In this document: piece after piece, positions 24,638-36,026 of the stretch
Layout of the letters: every line of letters begins with the position of its first letter
Position numbering within the stretch: the first letter of the stretch is position 1
Source of the DNA: Struthio camelus
Taxonomy: Eukaryota; Chordata; Aves; Struthioniformes; Struthionidae
Length of the DNA stretch: 64,000 nucleotides
Reading direction: 5' to 3'
NCBI RefSeq assembly: GCF_040807025.1
Contig: NC_090942.1
Span: 44,718,911 to 44,782,910 of the forward strand
Notes under the pieces: model-generated
What the model was told of the DNA's origin: nothing
The model's input: the letters and a program-made list of their open reading frames with translations, nothing else
The model's database searches: none
Position numbers and translations under genes: made by a program

Positions 24638-24680
24638 AGGGTAGACTGGGCAATGACTGTGTTTGAGGGCAGTCTACCCT
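24638..24680. repeat. Perfect 11-bp inverted repeat
   Basis: The arms agggtagactg (24638-24648) and cagtctaccct (24670-24680) are perfect reverse complements around a 21-nt loop. It lies in a stretch that may contain a decayed DNA transposon, but a pair this closely spaced would not represent that element's terminal repeats. Confidence 0.85.
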
Positions 24681-26429
24681 TTGATGACTGGCAACTTTGG
24701 ACAAATGAGATGATTAATTCCAACTCGTGGGACAACAATCTTCTCAAGGCCTAGGACAACCAAAAGCTGGTTTTCAGGATGACAGTGAATTTCAGGATGA
24801 GAATAGTCACAGTTGCCAGTTGTATGGCATACTCCTCTAGAGCTCCTGATCTAAGAAGGTAGTCATCAGCCCTTCAAGCATAGTCATTTCTGGCCACTAG
24901 TTTGGGCTGGGAAAATCTTTTCTTAAGATGATAGAGGTGTACGAAGACTTCCGGTACATCATCCATGACTGAACGGTTTCAGAGGAATCCCTGTTCTCCT
25001 CCACTGCCTGGCATGATGCAGCTTCCCCAACTTTTTGGAGCCACGAATTGCGTTCATATCACAACACCAGCTAACCACCATCCTAGGAGACCTAGTTCTA
25101 CAATAGCAGAAAAGGATATAAATCTTGCATCCTGTAGACCATTGTCAATCATAGACGCTGCATAACTAGTTACAAAGGAAGGTATAGCATATGTGTGTTT
25201 GCAACCTGGAGTTCTTATGTGGGAGTAGAAAGGTATTAGCTTTGAAATTGAAAAACAGGCAGATTCAATGAATATTCCTGACAGAGTAAAACAGCTGCCT
25301 GTTTTGCCTTCTAAAGCTTTGTGAGGCTGCTAAAAATACTTTTACCCTGACTTGCCGCAGCAGAACAGGACCCTGTAACTCCCCTGTCCAGCGCAGCAAT
25401 AGGTAGTGGATCTGGATCCTCTTCCGTTGCAGAAGTGCAGCTTGTGATGTCATTTTTACACATGTAACACAAAGGAAGACTGCAGCAGATCTAATGCTAA
25501 CTCCTGAGTGCCAATAGCAAGAAATATTATCCACCCCACAGCACATTTATGTTCTCAGTGCACATGATACAATTTCAAAGCTAATGCATGGCTAAAAAAG
25601 CAGAGAGGACCTGGGCCTAGAGCCTGCTTTGTGCCCAGGCACACAAATCAGCTTCCTAGATGGCTAGGAAAAATTATATTCCCTGATATATATGCACATA
25701 CTAAACGGTGTGCGTGGGCTGCAGTGAGCCAGAGTCACATTGTCCAGCTTGTGATGGGTTTTGTTGCCAGACAGAAGTGTCAGGCTGCCAAGCTGGCTCC
25801 TGCTATCTATTCTTTCCTAAAGAGGATCTAGAATCTACATGTATGATTATCCTATAGTTTCCCTTTCTGCTCTTGGGGAGGTTAGGAAAAGGACAAATTA
25901 GACTTTTCCAGAGCTTTCTGCAGCTCCTGCAGTGCTGTCTCCTCCTGACTCCGTTAACGCTAGCAGCCTGAAGCAGTTGCATTTGTCTGAGAAGCCTGAT
26001 CCTCTTCTCCTGTCAGCAGCATGAATGTCCACATCCATATGATCTCTGACATATTAGTCCCTTTAGCAGCTGATGTCACTGCCTTAATGAGCAGTCTTTC
26101 CAGGGCCTGGTAGGAGGACAGTGACAGCAGCAAGGTACAGGCACAGTATGACAGCAGGTTCCTTCCCTTGAGTCCTCAACTCCCTCAGCAGCTGTGGGCT
26201 TTCAGGCCTGGCTTGGCACTGCGGCAAGCTGGTTTGGAGCCCTTGCCCTGAATGGGGATGGTTATGGGCCCTCAGAAGTTGGGTTATGGCCTCACTGACA
26301 TGGATTTCATGAAGCAGGTGTGGAAAGCTACCCCAATTTTGGCTGGTTCTGATCATGGATGGGCACGCACATGCGCAGCCTTTAGGTGCTTCAGTTTCAA
26401 ACCATATTGGCCCTTGCCAGCTCTATAAC
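24681..26429. other. Non-coding, higher-GC stretch, possible decayed transposon
   Basis: Slightly more GC-rich and less AT-monotonous than the flanks. The 66-codon frame at 24965-25165 includes LFGATNCVHITTPA, which loosely resembles the GAIDCTHV block of Harbinger-type transposases. The similarity is short and unconfirmed. No host exon is recognised. Confidence 0.35.
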
Positions 26430-27538
26430 CGTGACTAGGAGACATGGACATGAGTCAGCAGTGTCCTGGCAGCAAAAACAAACTGCAAAGAATGAACTAC
26501 ATGTTTGGCTGTATTAGCAAGAGAAAGGTCATCAGGTCAAGGGAAGCCATCCTTCCTCTCTATTCAGTATTTGTAGGACCACATCTGGAGTGCTGTGTCC
26601 AGCTTTGGACTCTGCAGTACAATAAAGACTTTGACATCCCAGAATGAATCCCGTGGAGGGTCAGCTAGATGATCAGGGCCTGGAGAGCACCTGGAGTATG
26701 AGGAGAAGCTGATGAAGCTGAGTTTGTTCAGCCTGGAGAAGAAAAGACTATGTCAAGGCCCCATCCCCTTCTAGTTTAGCTGTTGGTGTTCAAGCTTTCT
26801 AGTAAGAGCTGTTGTGAAGAAAGAGGCTTCAGCAAAGGCTCCCTCCCCCTTTGCCTGAGCACTGCTTTCAAGCTGAGGACCTTGCCCTTGTTCCCTTCCT
26901 GAGCTATACTGCATTTACATCTGCTCCAATCTCTTAGCTCCCTGATTCTAATCCTGATTCCTGACCCAATGACTTGACTTTCTGGTTTGACTGCGGACCT
27001 GTCTTATCATTAAGGACTAACTGGCTGACTCCTGGATTACAGCAGACCCTATTCACCAGACTGCTGCTGGACCTGATCCTGACTCTGACTTGCTGAATCA
27101 GTTTCCTAGTTCCTTGAAAATGATGTCACTGCCTCTACCTGCCTTGCTGTGACCGGCTAGCTCCTGGCTTGTCTTCTCTTACGGAGAAGCCTGCCCTTGC
27201 TTCTCCCTAAGAGGCTAAGGGGAGATCTTACTGCTGCCTTCTTATCACTATCAAAAGGGAGGATATAGAGAAGATGGAGTCAGATTCTTCTCAAGGGTCC
27301 ATGGTGATAAGATGAGAGGTAACAGACACAATTTGGAACACAGGAAATTCCAATTAGATACAAGGAAAACCCTTTTTCACCACAAGGACTGTCAAATATT
27401 CTACCAGGTTACCCAGAGAGGTTTTGGAATCTTCATCCTTCAAGATACTCAGAACAAGACCCACAGCAACCTGCTCTATTCAGATGTGCTTTGGGCCAGT
27501 GGTTCGACCAAATAACCCGTTATTCTATAATTTGATCA
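26430..27538 (+). repeat. CR1 3' fragment, interrupted
   Basis: The left part (about 26430-26750) has the CR1 blocks gacatgagtcagcagtgtcc, 'tattagcaagagaaaggtca' and 'ccacatctggagtgctgtgt', through 'gttcagcctggagaagaaaa'. The right part (about 27209-27538) resumes with 'gctaaggggagatcttactg', 'agaggtaacagacacaattt', 'ttacccagagaggttttgg' and a degenerate 3' terminus ending 'attctataatttgat'. The two parts are contiguous in CR1 order, so the sequence between them is a later insertion. Frameshifts and stops are numerous, so it is an old copy. Confidence 0.88.
26751..27208. mobile_element. ~458-bp insertion into CR1, unclassified
   Basis: This segment interrupts CR1 exactly where the consensus runs from 'aaaagacta' to 'aggggagatctt'. 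It is flanked by aaaagacta (26742-26750) and aagaggcta (27209-27217), identical at 7 of 9 positions and differing only by A/G transitions, as expected of an aged target-site duplication. It starts with TG (tgtcaaggcc), has no poly(A) tail and no coding frame, and is rich in repeated ctgact/cctgattc-type words. A solo LTR or a non-autonomous element is possible. No canonical CA end is seen, so the class is open. Confidence 0.55.
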
Positions 27539-30500
27539 CTAAATGTTGTTAGCAGCAAATTTTCACGACTATGACATTCAGCAGATGGATACATCAAGTC
27601 ATGGTTCTCAGTTAGCTCTCTCCAAACATCACCAAGAATAGTAATGGAACCCCAAATGGATGCTCTGTTGCCCTACAAATACTCCTTTTTGTAGTATGGG
27701 AGTGAGGGGTAGGACCCTTGCATGAGGCACCTAAGTTGCTGGGATCCTTTTGGAGGACTACGAGTTGGCCAGATGTGGTACGACAACACCCATACTGAAG
27801 AGAGGCAAAACACACCAGAAGTGCCAACTACTTTCTGTACTCATGCCAGGAGATGCCTCTTGTAGGATAGACCCCCTCCAGTGTGTTCACCAATACAGAG
27901 GCAGTACAGAAAATTAGTGCACTAAGAGTCAGCTGCAAGACTGGGAATGGAAAAACATGACAATATGGAAACCTTCACAATTTTCTATCTATTCAAGTCA
28001 CTGTTCAAGCACTGAAACGTTTGATCAGAACTTTACTCATGCTGTGATCAGCACTACAGAGTCAGTGCTGTTTTTCAGGGCTGTTCTTCTGACAAGAGCA
28101 TGAGGTTGTCCAACGCCAGACGAGGGTGAATCTATTGCCACTGTGACTTCTGTAATCTATTTCAGCTCAGCCTTCAGAGTGGAGTGTGTCATAGTAAAGG
28201 AGACATTAGCTTGTAATTAAACTGGCAATTAAACTGTAAATAACTTCAGCAAATAACCTTTTTTACTCAGAGAAAACTGTCAGGATTTTTTAGGAGAAGA
28301 AACTGCAAGAAAAATCAAACAAGTTCTACTTGAATTAGATTACAAAACAAAACAAATTAATATAAATCTTTTTGAAAAAGTCAAATGTGGACGTTTTTAT
28401 GAACCCCGTAACACAAAAATGGCATGACCAGTTTCCTGAAGAAATCAATTTGGTCTGAGATGAAGCTTAACTTTCAGAGGGAAAACCAAAGTGAAGAGCT
28501 AGTTAATAAAAAGGCTTAGCATTGAACAGGCCTTTTTAAACTTAGGAGGCACGACTGTTGCTCTAATAAATCCCTGAGGTTATTCTACAGATACCTTCAA
28601 TTTATGAGGGAATATGATACATGAAGGAATAATGATTGTAATGCCTCTCTGTGATTATGGCGTAGAAAGTGTGGGTCATAGATTCCAGCAGAAGGAAGAA
28701 AGTTAAGGCATGAAGGAGTCCATTGTAAATCTCAGAATAACTTAATCTAGGCTCTCATCTTTAGAAAGAACATTTTAATTCAGAGTTCCAACATCAAAGA
28801 TCACATGAAATGACCATTTCTTTGAAAATCGACACTTAAGGACAAGAAGACACTGGCCAAAATCCTTGAACTAATTAGTACTAAACACTCCTCTGGGCTG
28901 AACTTTTTCCTAGGATCAAATTATTGGGTTCTTAAGCTAGCAGGCTCTTAAGTCTGATTTCACTCTAGGCAAGGATGAGCTTCTAGGGATGAGAATCTTT
29001 ATACTTTATCATCTCTGTCCTAAATTGCTTTTAGTCATTTTTTATTCTTTTCCTTTTATTTTTTTTCTTTTTAGTCATTAAGAATCATTCCTGACTTGTT
29101 GCTTCTGTTCACACACAGACAAGAATTAAAAACAAAGTAATAACTTCATAAGTTTTCCATTACTTACCAGGGAACACTTCATTATTGTACTTATAACAAC
29201 AGAGGAGGAAATCATAATTCTTAGTGCCTTCTTTACTTCTATCCTTAAGAGAGAAGGATCAATCCTGTTTCTTGTAGAAATAGGCCCATCTGTTCTTCCC
29301 AGTTCTCTCAAGCCAATGAAATTTCAGGAAAACATTGGAGATGGACAGATAAATTCCTTTTCACAAGATGGAAGGAAATAACAGAAGGTGTTTTACAGCT
29401 AGTGATGGGCTTGCTCCTGCCTCTCTTCACTGCTTCACTCTTATTTCGCACTGGGATGTTCCTCATGGCTGGGAAGAGATGCCCACAAAAAGTGTAGAAT
29501 TATCTCTGGAGGAGCAAGTGGAGTTAAGAGTTATTGTGTGGCCCTGGGTTGAGTTGACATAGGAGCCACTAAATTGCTTGGTTTGGGGTCAAGGATGAAG
29601 AGGATAATTGTGACTGTCTCCAGATCATTTCTCACTAAGATTAGCAAAGTTATCACAAAATATATTCCTAGATGAACAGGAAAGATGGAGGAGAAGAAAG
29701 GTAGAAGGAATGGTAACTAAAGTGGAGGTCAAAATCAAGAACTAGGAAGGAGATGAGGGATTCTCATTAATGGATTTATGAGCACCTGGGGATGACGATA
29801 ATGTTCAACAGCCATTGCCCCAGATTTTGCAAGCACTACTGAGGAAGGAAGAAACTTTGTCTCCAGTGTGCAATTGCAGTCTCCCTTCCCTTAAAACTTC
29901 ACATTTAAACTCAGGACTTGAATTAAAATTATTCATTTGCTACATTAACTTCTTTGGGTATCTAAGATTTGATTTATGCAAGACAGTATTCAGAGAGACC
30001 GTGCTTTTAAGACACCGGATCTTACCAGAGATTTATATCTGTGTAACTGTAAGGAGAATTAGGTTCACTAGGTAGGAATTATTTTTTCTTCTGCTTAAAT
30101 TAAAAAATAAAAAAGCTTTTTTAAAAAAAGTTAATCTATTGTAATGATCAAAAATTCAGTTTTGACTTGGATAAATATCTACCAAGGTTTGTGGAAGTGC
30201 CATTTCCATGATGATGACCTCATCATCTTAACAACACAGTTACAGCCACAGAGCTCTATTCCCTTATGGCATATGCTATAGAAAAAGCAGTCAGGAAACA
30301 AAATAAGCCTTTTAGTTTGCAAACAAAATGGTGCCGACAGACAGAATTGTCAGAGGTAGCTAGTTTACTATATTGCACATAGCCTAAAACTTAGCTATGA
30401 AGAAAGTGCAATTAAAAGTACTTCTCTTCTAATTATATTAATGACATACAATTTCTAGTTCATTTAGCCGTGTGTTTTACAAGCTTTTAGGCCCCTAATA

Positions 30501-31825
30501 GCAGTCTAAACACAGGAATTGTACAGTGACTGTGTTTCTGTAAGGGAAATACATGTATTAAAAAAAGGACAGAAAATATTATGAGATGGTGACTGCCGTA
30601 CAAAAAAATATCCTGATACTTTTATGGTTTGGCATTTTAAATATAAATACTAGGGAAATTTTTCCGTGCCTTCGAAAAAAATGACTATGTGATCTAAATG
30701 CAAACCAATTTCTTGAAAATTTATTTATCCAAGTACCGATTTTCAAAAACACTGACTTCTGAAATCTAAAGCACATTAACTGGTTTAGTACCCTAACAAC
30801 TTTATTCCTTTTGTTCTTCACGTGGATGCTCTGGGCCTACTCTGCATAATTAAATGATAGAAGTTGTCGTGCTTCATGCCTGGGTTGGCCTTTTCGTGAT
30901 CCTTGCTGTATGTCTGCTGCATGATGAAGGTTTTGTGGAGCTCTCAAACTAGAGACATGAAATTCAGAAAGCCTGGAGCCTCAAGTTTTTATCTACATCT
31001 CAGTCTGAGTTAATGATGCCTTCTAATATATATTCACTCTCACTCTGCTCTCAAGTTGGTGTTAGTATAAGCATATTTTGCACTTACCCACACAATTCAT
31101 CTGAGACTAGCAAAACTGTGTTAATGTCATCCCTATTTTATAGCTAGCAGAGACAATGGAATGACAAGGATGTCTCTTATGTGTTTTGTGACAATCGTGT
31201 ATCCGTTTGAAAACAGCTTGTTTAACTCTTGACCCTCTCCTCAGAGGTAACATTGACTGCCATTACAGAGGTCTTCCTCGTGCTTCATGAAGGTCAGCAC
31301 CACAAAATTAAATTAGAAATCCCACTTTACATTATCTTTATTACATAGTCATCCATATGATGATATGGTCACGAGTGATTAGAAATTTTACACTGGTGAA
31401 GCCATAGTATTTATCGCAGTAGGGTAAGATTGGAGATTAATGCTATCTGGGCAATGTCGGAATCCATAGTTCAGTGGTTCTTCATTTTATATAGGAGATT
31501 CTGCCTGAAAAGAAAACCAGGACTTCAGTCCACTTTGTCCTACCCACAGCGAAAATGCTGTTTTCCTGGAGTACAGGTCTCTCTCTTTTTCTGGAGAAAG
31601 CTGATTTCCAAAGCAACGAGGAAGATTAGGGAAACACAGCTGTCAACCCAAAACAAAATCCCTGAACGAGGGGCACCATCTACAGGGGAACAGACTGACA
31701 CTGACTCAGATCTATCCTTGCGTTACACAGCTGACATCTGTGCAAAACACATGCAGGTTGGTTTGACTATACTTGAACATCCCCTCATAAAAGACCATTT
31801 CCATTACCCTTTTCATTTCTATTAC
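27539..31825. other. Non-coding DNA, nothing recognised
   Basis: No gene, RNA or clear transposon. A 161-codon plus-strand frame at 31430-31915 is the longest here, but its composition and lack of any known motif suggest chance, and it overlaps a repeat remnant at its 3' end. Confidence 0.5.
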
Positions 31826-31905
31826 CACAGTGTCCTGGAGCCCTGGGCACAAAGCAGGAGCTCTCTGTGTGAGGTACTACACAAATGCAGATCAGAAGAA
31901 GCCAT
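31826..31905 (-). repeat. Old amniote interspersed repeat remnant
   Basis: On the minus strand the order 'tgtagtacctcacacagaga', 'gctcctgctttgtgcccagg', 'gctccaggacactgtggtaa', 'tagaaatgaa' follows the 3' end of an old dispersed repeat that I know generically as 'acagcgcctagcacaa .. ggggtcctg .. ggggctcctaggcgctac .. taatacaaataat'. The copy at 45.9 kb shows the same order. I cannot give the family name with certainty. Confidence 0.42.
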
Positions 31906-33545
31906 CTCTGCATGAACAACTTAAAAGCAGCAGCAGATGCATAGAGATGAAGTGCAAGAAACCAACGAAATCCAAATGAAACATTGAGATAAATATTGGT
32001 CAGTGGACTAACCATAATTCTTGTTTTTTGATTCTACCCTTTGATTTCTAACTAGAATGAAAAATAGCAAAAACAAAACCAATTTCCTCCACTCCCTCTG
32101 ACCAACTCATCTCACACATTGCTCCAAAAATCATCTTCAAAGACAGACTTTACATGACACACTTGCTTTTGTTAGCTGTGTACAGCTGAATAGCTACGCC
32201 ACTTTTTGTTTTACTGAAGTTTAATTCTCACTTTTGCAACTTAGCTTTCTCTCTTTGACTTCAACTCTTTCATGTTCCCCTGATGTAGACTTGACTTTCT
32301 GACTAAGAATGTGCCTTCTAATGCGCCCACATCATCGTCACCTGAAACTGAAATCAGTGGTGGGATGAGAGTGTCATACAATGAAATCTCAAGATTTTAA
32401 GTTTTCACCTGTATATACTAGCCCTGGGATACCCAGTAAACTGTACAGTAAAGAGTGGACATTTCATTTCCTAAGATGGACAGTTTTAGAAGCACAAAGG
32501 CTCACAGAATCAGAACCTCTTTCTAAATGCTGTCCCATCTACCTAATCACAAGCTAGTTCCTTTGTCTTTAGGCATATAAGCTGCTCCACATACGTGAGA
32601 AAAGTCAAAAAGAAGGGAAAAATAGGAATGAAATCAAATGAAAATGAAGTGAAATCCTCTTTCTGGTAAAAATAGGTACCTGTGATCTTTGGCAACAAAA
32701 GGCTGGTGAATAATTTGATTATAATGATAGCTACAGTTCAGTTCCTGTTAGTTTACAGCTCCAAATTCTGCCTGGTAAGTAAGTTAACATGCCAACAATA
32801 TCACTTGCTCCTTCACTCAGCTGCCTATTTGCCCTCATTTCCCATCTTGTACAGCTAACTGTGGCAGTCCTGATACTGGGTCAAACAGTTTCTGAGGTAC
32901 AAAGGGAATCTGATGGTAGCTTGGCCCCCCAACCAGAGTCCTAACTGCTGTTTTTTGATATGCTACGACTGCTCTTGCTCCTGAATTTGCCTCAGTTCAG
33001 TGACTGTTATTCCACTATCTGCTCTTTATAAGCTGTAAAACTTCCAGGGTAGGCCTGAGTGTACTTTGGTGTCACTGGCTTTTGCCCAGGCTTTCTCATT
33101 GTTTATGGGGCAAGCAAGAGTCTCTTACTTTCCAGATCTAATTATGGCTCATACTACTTTCTATTCTTGAGGTTTTACCTGGAAGACATAGTTTACAGAA
33201 AACAAAAAATAAAAATGGCAAAGATAAATGTTGCATTATTTCTGATCTTGCTTTTTGATTCAGATTCTTTCCAGATGCTCCTGTACCTCTGGCTCAGTCA
33301 ATGTTTAAATTAGAAACAGGGGATATGAGGGATAAATCAATTCTTCATTCTTACTTTACAGGATTCCTGATCAAACTTCTGAATGTTCATTTACAATCCT
33401 CTTTCGAGGCACTAATGAACATTATAAAAACAAAACAGAACAGGTCTAGCGTTTCAGAAAACCATTTCTTCTGGCTTTGCATATTTCTTCTTCTTCCTCA
33501 GCATAGGACACCTTCTCCTTCCCTGAACACAACTGTGGAAGACAC

Positions 33546-33560
33546 AATAATAATAATAAT
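33546..33560 (+). repeat. Short (AAT)5 microsatellite
   Basis: Five tandem AAT units. No function is indicated. Confidence 0.85.
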
Positions 33561-34380
33561 GACAAATACAATGATCTGCATTTTGTGAGTTTAGTGATTA
33601 GCATTTGGCTAGCACTTCAAGCATTCATTTAACGGCTCTTGAGCTCTTCTACAGCTCCTTTGCCCATTCAGGACTGCATGTTGTCCCTCAAATTTCATAG
33701 CTTCTTTACGTTTAATTAAACACTATGACTGGACAGTAACTGCCCATTTCCTTGAGGATGCGGTAGTGAAGTAAAACTTGTTTATAGTACTGGAGACCTC
33801 CTTCTGTATGAATCAGCTTTGGGGCCTGAAAGGAACCAAGGCAAGCTGAGTACGTGTGCTAAAAGGAATTAAACCTCTGCAGTAATTTTTTTCCAGTGCA
33901 AAGTGGAAAAGAGAATAGGTGAAACGTCTCCCATGCAGCCCCTGTGTATGGTCTCCCACAGAAAATGGGTGAGAAAGGGATGGTCTACACTCTTCAGGGC
34001 TACTGCTAGAGAGCGTTTCTGTTCCTTACTGTCTGTACACTAGGAGAGGGCCACTGGGCCTAAATGATGTTTCTTTCTATGCTGAAACACTAAGACAGTG
34101 TGTCACGCCTTGTGAACGCAAGACTCCCACAGACTTCTGCCTGTGTGGCTCTTAGGAACACAGCATCAGGTCCATACAGTTATCTGCATCAAAATAGCTG
34201 TGTGTGTTTTTTTTTTAACTGACCAGATAAACGATCCTAGAGAAAATAATCACAGAGATCTGTTGTACTGAGAGAGAGAAATTACATGGGGTAATCTGGG
34301 CGTTAACGACTGCACTTTTGCACGCACAGGATAAAAAACGGCAGCTCCTCCTTTGTGTAGGTCAGCAAGAGCTGACTGAT

Positions 34381-34420
34381 CTTTCCTTTCCTTTCCTTTC
34401 CCTTCCCTTCCGTTTCCCTT
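34381..34420 (+). repeat. (CTTTC)n / pyrimidine tract
   Basis: Pure pyrimidine on the plus strand except for one G near 34412, made of four ctttc units passing into ccttc units. A simple repeat able to form triplex structure. Confidence 0.88.
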
Positions 34421-35296
34421 CTCGTGGCCTACCATGCCTGTATAAGAAAGACTCATAATGTGACTAAGAGACATAAGAGGACATGTCCAGCACGGATGGG
34501 ATCACAAAACATGTATTTCAACCGAGCTGGAAAAGGACCGTGACTTTTCAGAAGCAAATACCACCACAAATGTATGGGTGGGGAATGGCAAGATGATGTC
34601 TTGTGGAAGTCGAAGTAAGTTGCTTACTTCTGGACATGCCTGGGAGCTTTAAGAGCTTAAACTTGGTCAGCTGTCTGCTAACGATGGCATGTTGAAAGAA
34701 CGCCTCTTCTTGCCCACATTTGCTATGCATCATATTAAGCTACAATTTAGATAACGTCATATTCACTTCATGTGTGCTAAGTGAAACCAAGCGAATGGTT
34801 ATGAAATACATTGATACTTACTAAAGATTTCTTAGAACAACTGTAATTCTGTAATATCCTGTACTGTTATGCATCAAGAGTAGGCTGGAACCTGTACGTT
34901 TGGTTCCTTGAAGCCCACTACAGGTTACGGAAAACTGTTATGTAAATATCATGGTATTATTTCTAGAATTGTGTAAATAAAATTGTATTTCCCTCCTGTA
35001 ACTTTGACAATGTGCATGCAACAATAACAAGCTAAAGAACAAAGAACTTCAGCCTGCTGTATCTTTAAAAGCTAAACTTACATCTAAATCTATTCCCACT
35101 TCCCTCTGGAACCTGAGTAGCTCTTTATGTTGTATTAAACATTAGACAAATAGGATAGATCTAATTAAAAGTTGGAGAAATGTGCCTCTGCTAATTGAAT
35201 TTGCTACAGTTACATTTTGGAGACCAATGTTAATCAAAGCTCCGGTTCAGAGCGGCTGGACCTAGGGAATTTAAGTTAACCGTTACATCTCCTTAC

Positions 35297-35674
35297 CTGA
35301 ATGTGCGACAAAGCCTGCTCTTGCGCAAGCCAAAGCGCCCCACCACGGGCCGCCGCCCGCCGCCGCTGCCGGGGCGGCCCGGGGCCGCGCGAGCACCGAC
35401 CCCGCCAACCGCCCCAACCGCCGCCGGCCAACGGCAGCCCAGGCCGGCGCCCCCGGCACGGGGGCAGCCAGGGGCCAGCCCCGCCCCTCCCCGCCGCCTC
35501 GCGGCCCCCGCGCCGACCCCGGCCGCAAGCGGCGGCGGCGGCCACGCGTGGGGATGCCCGGCCGCCCGGCCGCCCGCCGCCTCGCGGCCCCGCCCGACGG
35601 GGCGGACAGGGACCCGCACGGCCGCGGGATGGGCGCGGCCGCCGCCGCGGCTCCACCCATTGTAGGCGCGGCGC
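35297..35674 (-). other. Putative minus-strand first exon (5' boundary unknown)
   Basis: On the minus strand the sequence reads ...cacattcag|gtaaggaga, a full consensus donor with the exon ending at 35297 and the intron starting at 35296, exactly where GC-rich sequence gives way to AT-rich intron-like DNA. The upper coordinate is set arbitrarily at the inverted CCAAT box. Three overlapping GC-rich frames are open on this strand, but their arginine/glycine/alanine/proline composition is that expected from GC-rich non-coding DNA. It could be the 5' exon of a protein gene or a divergent long non-coding RNA. Confidence 0.45.
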
Positions 35675-35715
35675 CATTGGCTGGCGGCGCCAGGCTCCCC
35701 GCCTCCCAGCCAATG
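35675..35715. promoter_or_regulatory. Opposed CCAAT boxes in a 10-bp inverted repeat
   Basis: cattggctgg (35675-35684) and ccagccaatg (35706-35715) are perfect reverse complements separated by 21 bp, about two helical turns. Each contains a CCAAT box with flanks fitting NF-Y, one per strand. Symmetric NF-Y sites suit a promoter firing in both directions. Confidence 0.75.
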
Positions 35716-35833
35716 AGGGAGGCGGGCCGGGGGTGATGGGCTGCCTCTCGCGGGAGGGATTCCTAGAGCCGCTGCAGTGTGGTGGCGCTCCCGGCGCCGC
35801 GCAGCCCCCGTGCCGCCTCCGCCGCCCTGCCCG

Positions 35834-35867
35834 CCCTACCTACCTACCTACCCGCCCGCCCGCCCGC
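35834..35867 (+). repeat. (CCTA)n then (CCGC)n tetranucleotide tract
   Basis: Four to five CCTA units pass directly into four CCGC units, a compound microsatellite within the putative 5' exon. It is a likely site of length variation in the transcript leader. Confidence 0.85.
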
Positions 35868-35981
35868 TGCCGCCGCCGAAACTTGCCGCTCGGCTCGCCG
35901 CGGGGCGCCGGGGCAGCCTGCCCGCGCGGGGGCGGCCCGCCGCGCACCCCCGCGCCGCCCGTTGTGCATCGCCGCCTCGTT

Positions 35982-35994
35982 CCCCCCCCCCCCC
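35982..35994 (+). repeat. C13 homopolymer in CpG island
   Basis: An uninterrupted run of 13 C. The minus strand is a G run, next to further G-rich repeats, so G-quadruplex formation is plausible. Such runs are prone to sequencing and polymerase error. Confidence 0.85.
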
Positions 35995-35996
35995 GG

Positions 35997-36026
35997 CGGG
36001 CGGGGCCGGGCCGGGCGGGGCCGGGC
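35997..36026 (+). promoter_or_regulatory. Two tandem 15-bp GC-box repeats
   Basis: The unit cgggcggggccgggc occurs twice without mismatch, followed by a partial third. Each holds a GGGCGGGG Sp1/KLF-type box. Four or more G runs on one strand also satisfy a G-quadruplex pattern. Confidence 0.75.

Larger units (their letters stand above)
31906..35290. other. Non-coding DNA left of the CpG island
   Basis: AT-rich. It contains a short AAT microsatellite and a pyrimidine tract, listed separately. If the divergent minus-strand transcript is real, this is the start of its first intron. No downstream minus-strand exon was recognised. Confidence 0.45.

Noticed and set aside
31430-31915. 161-codon open frame on the plus strand
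   Set aside because: No known motif. Its 3' part overlaps an old interspersed repeat, there is no promoter or exon structure, and it probably arose by chance.
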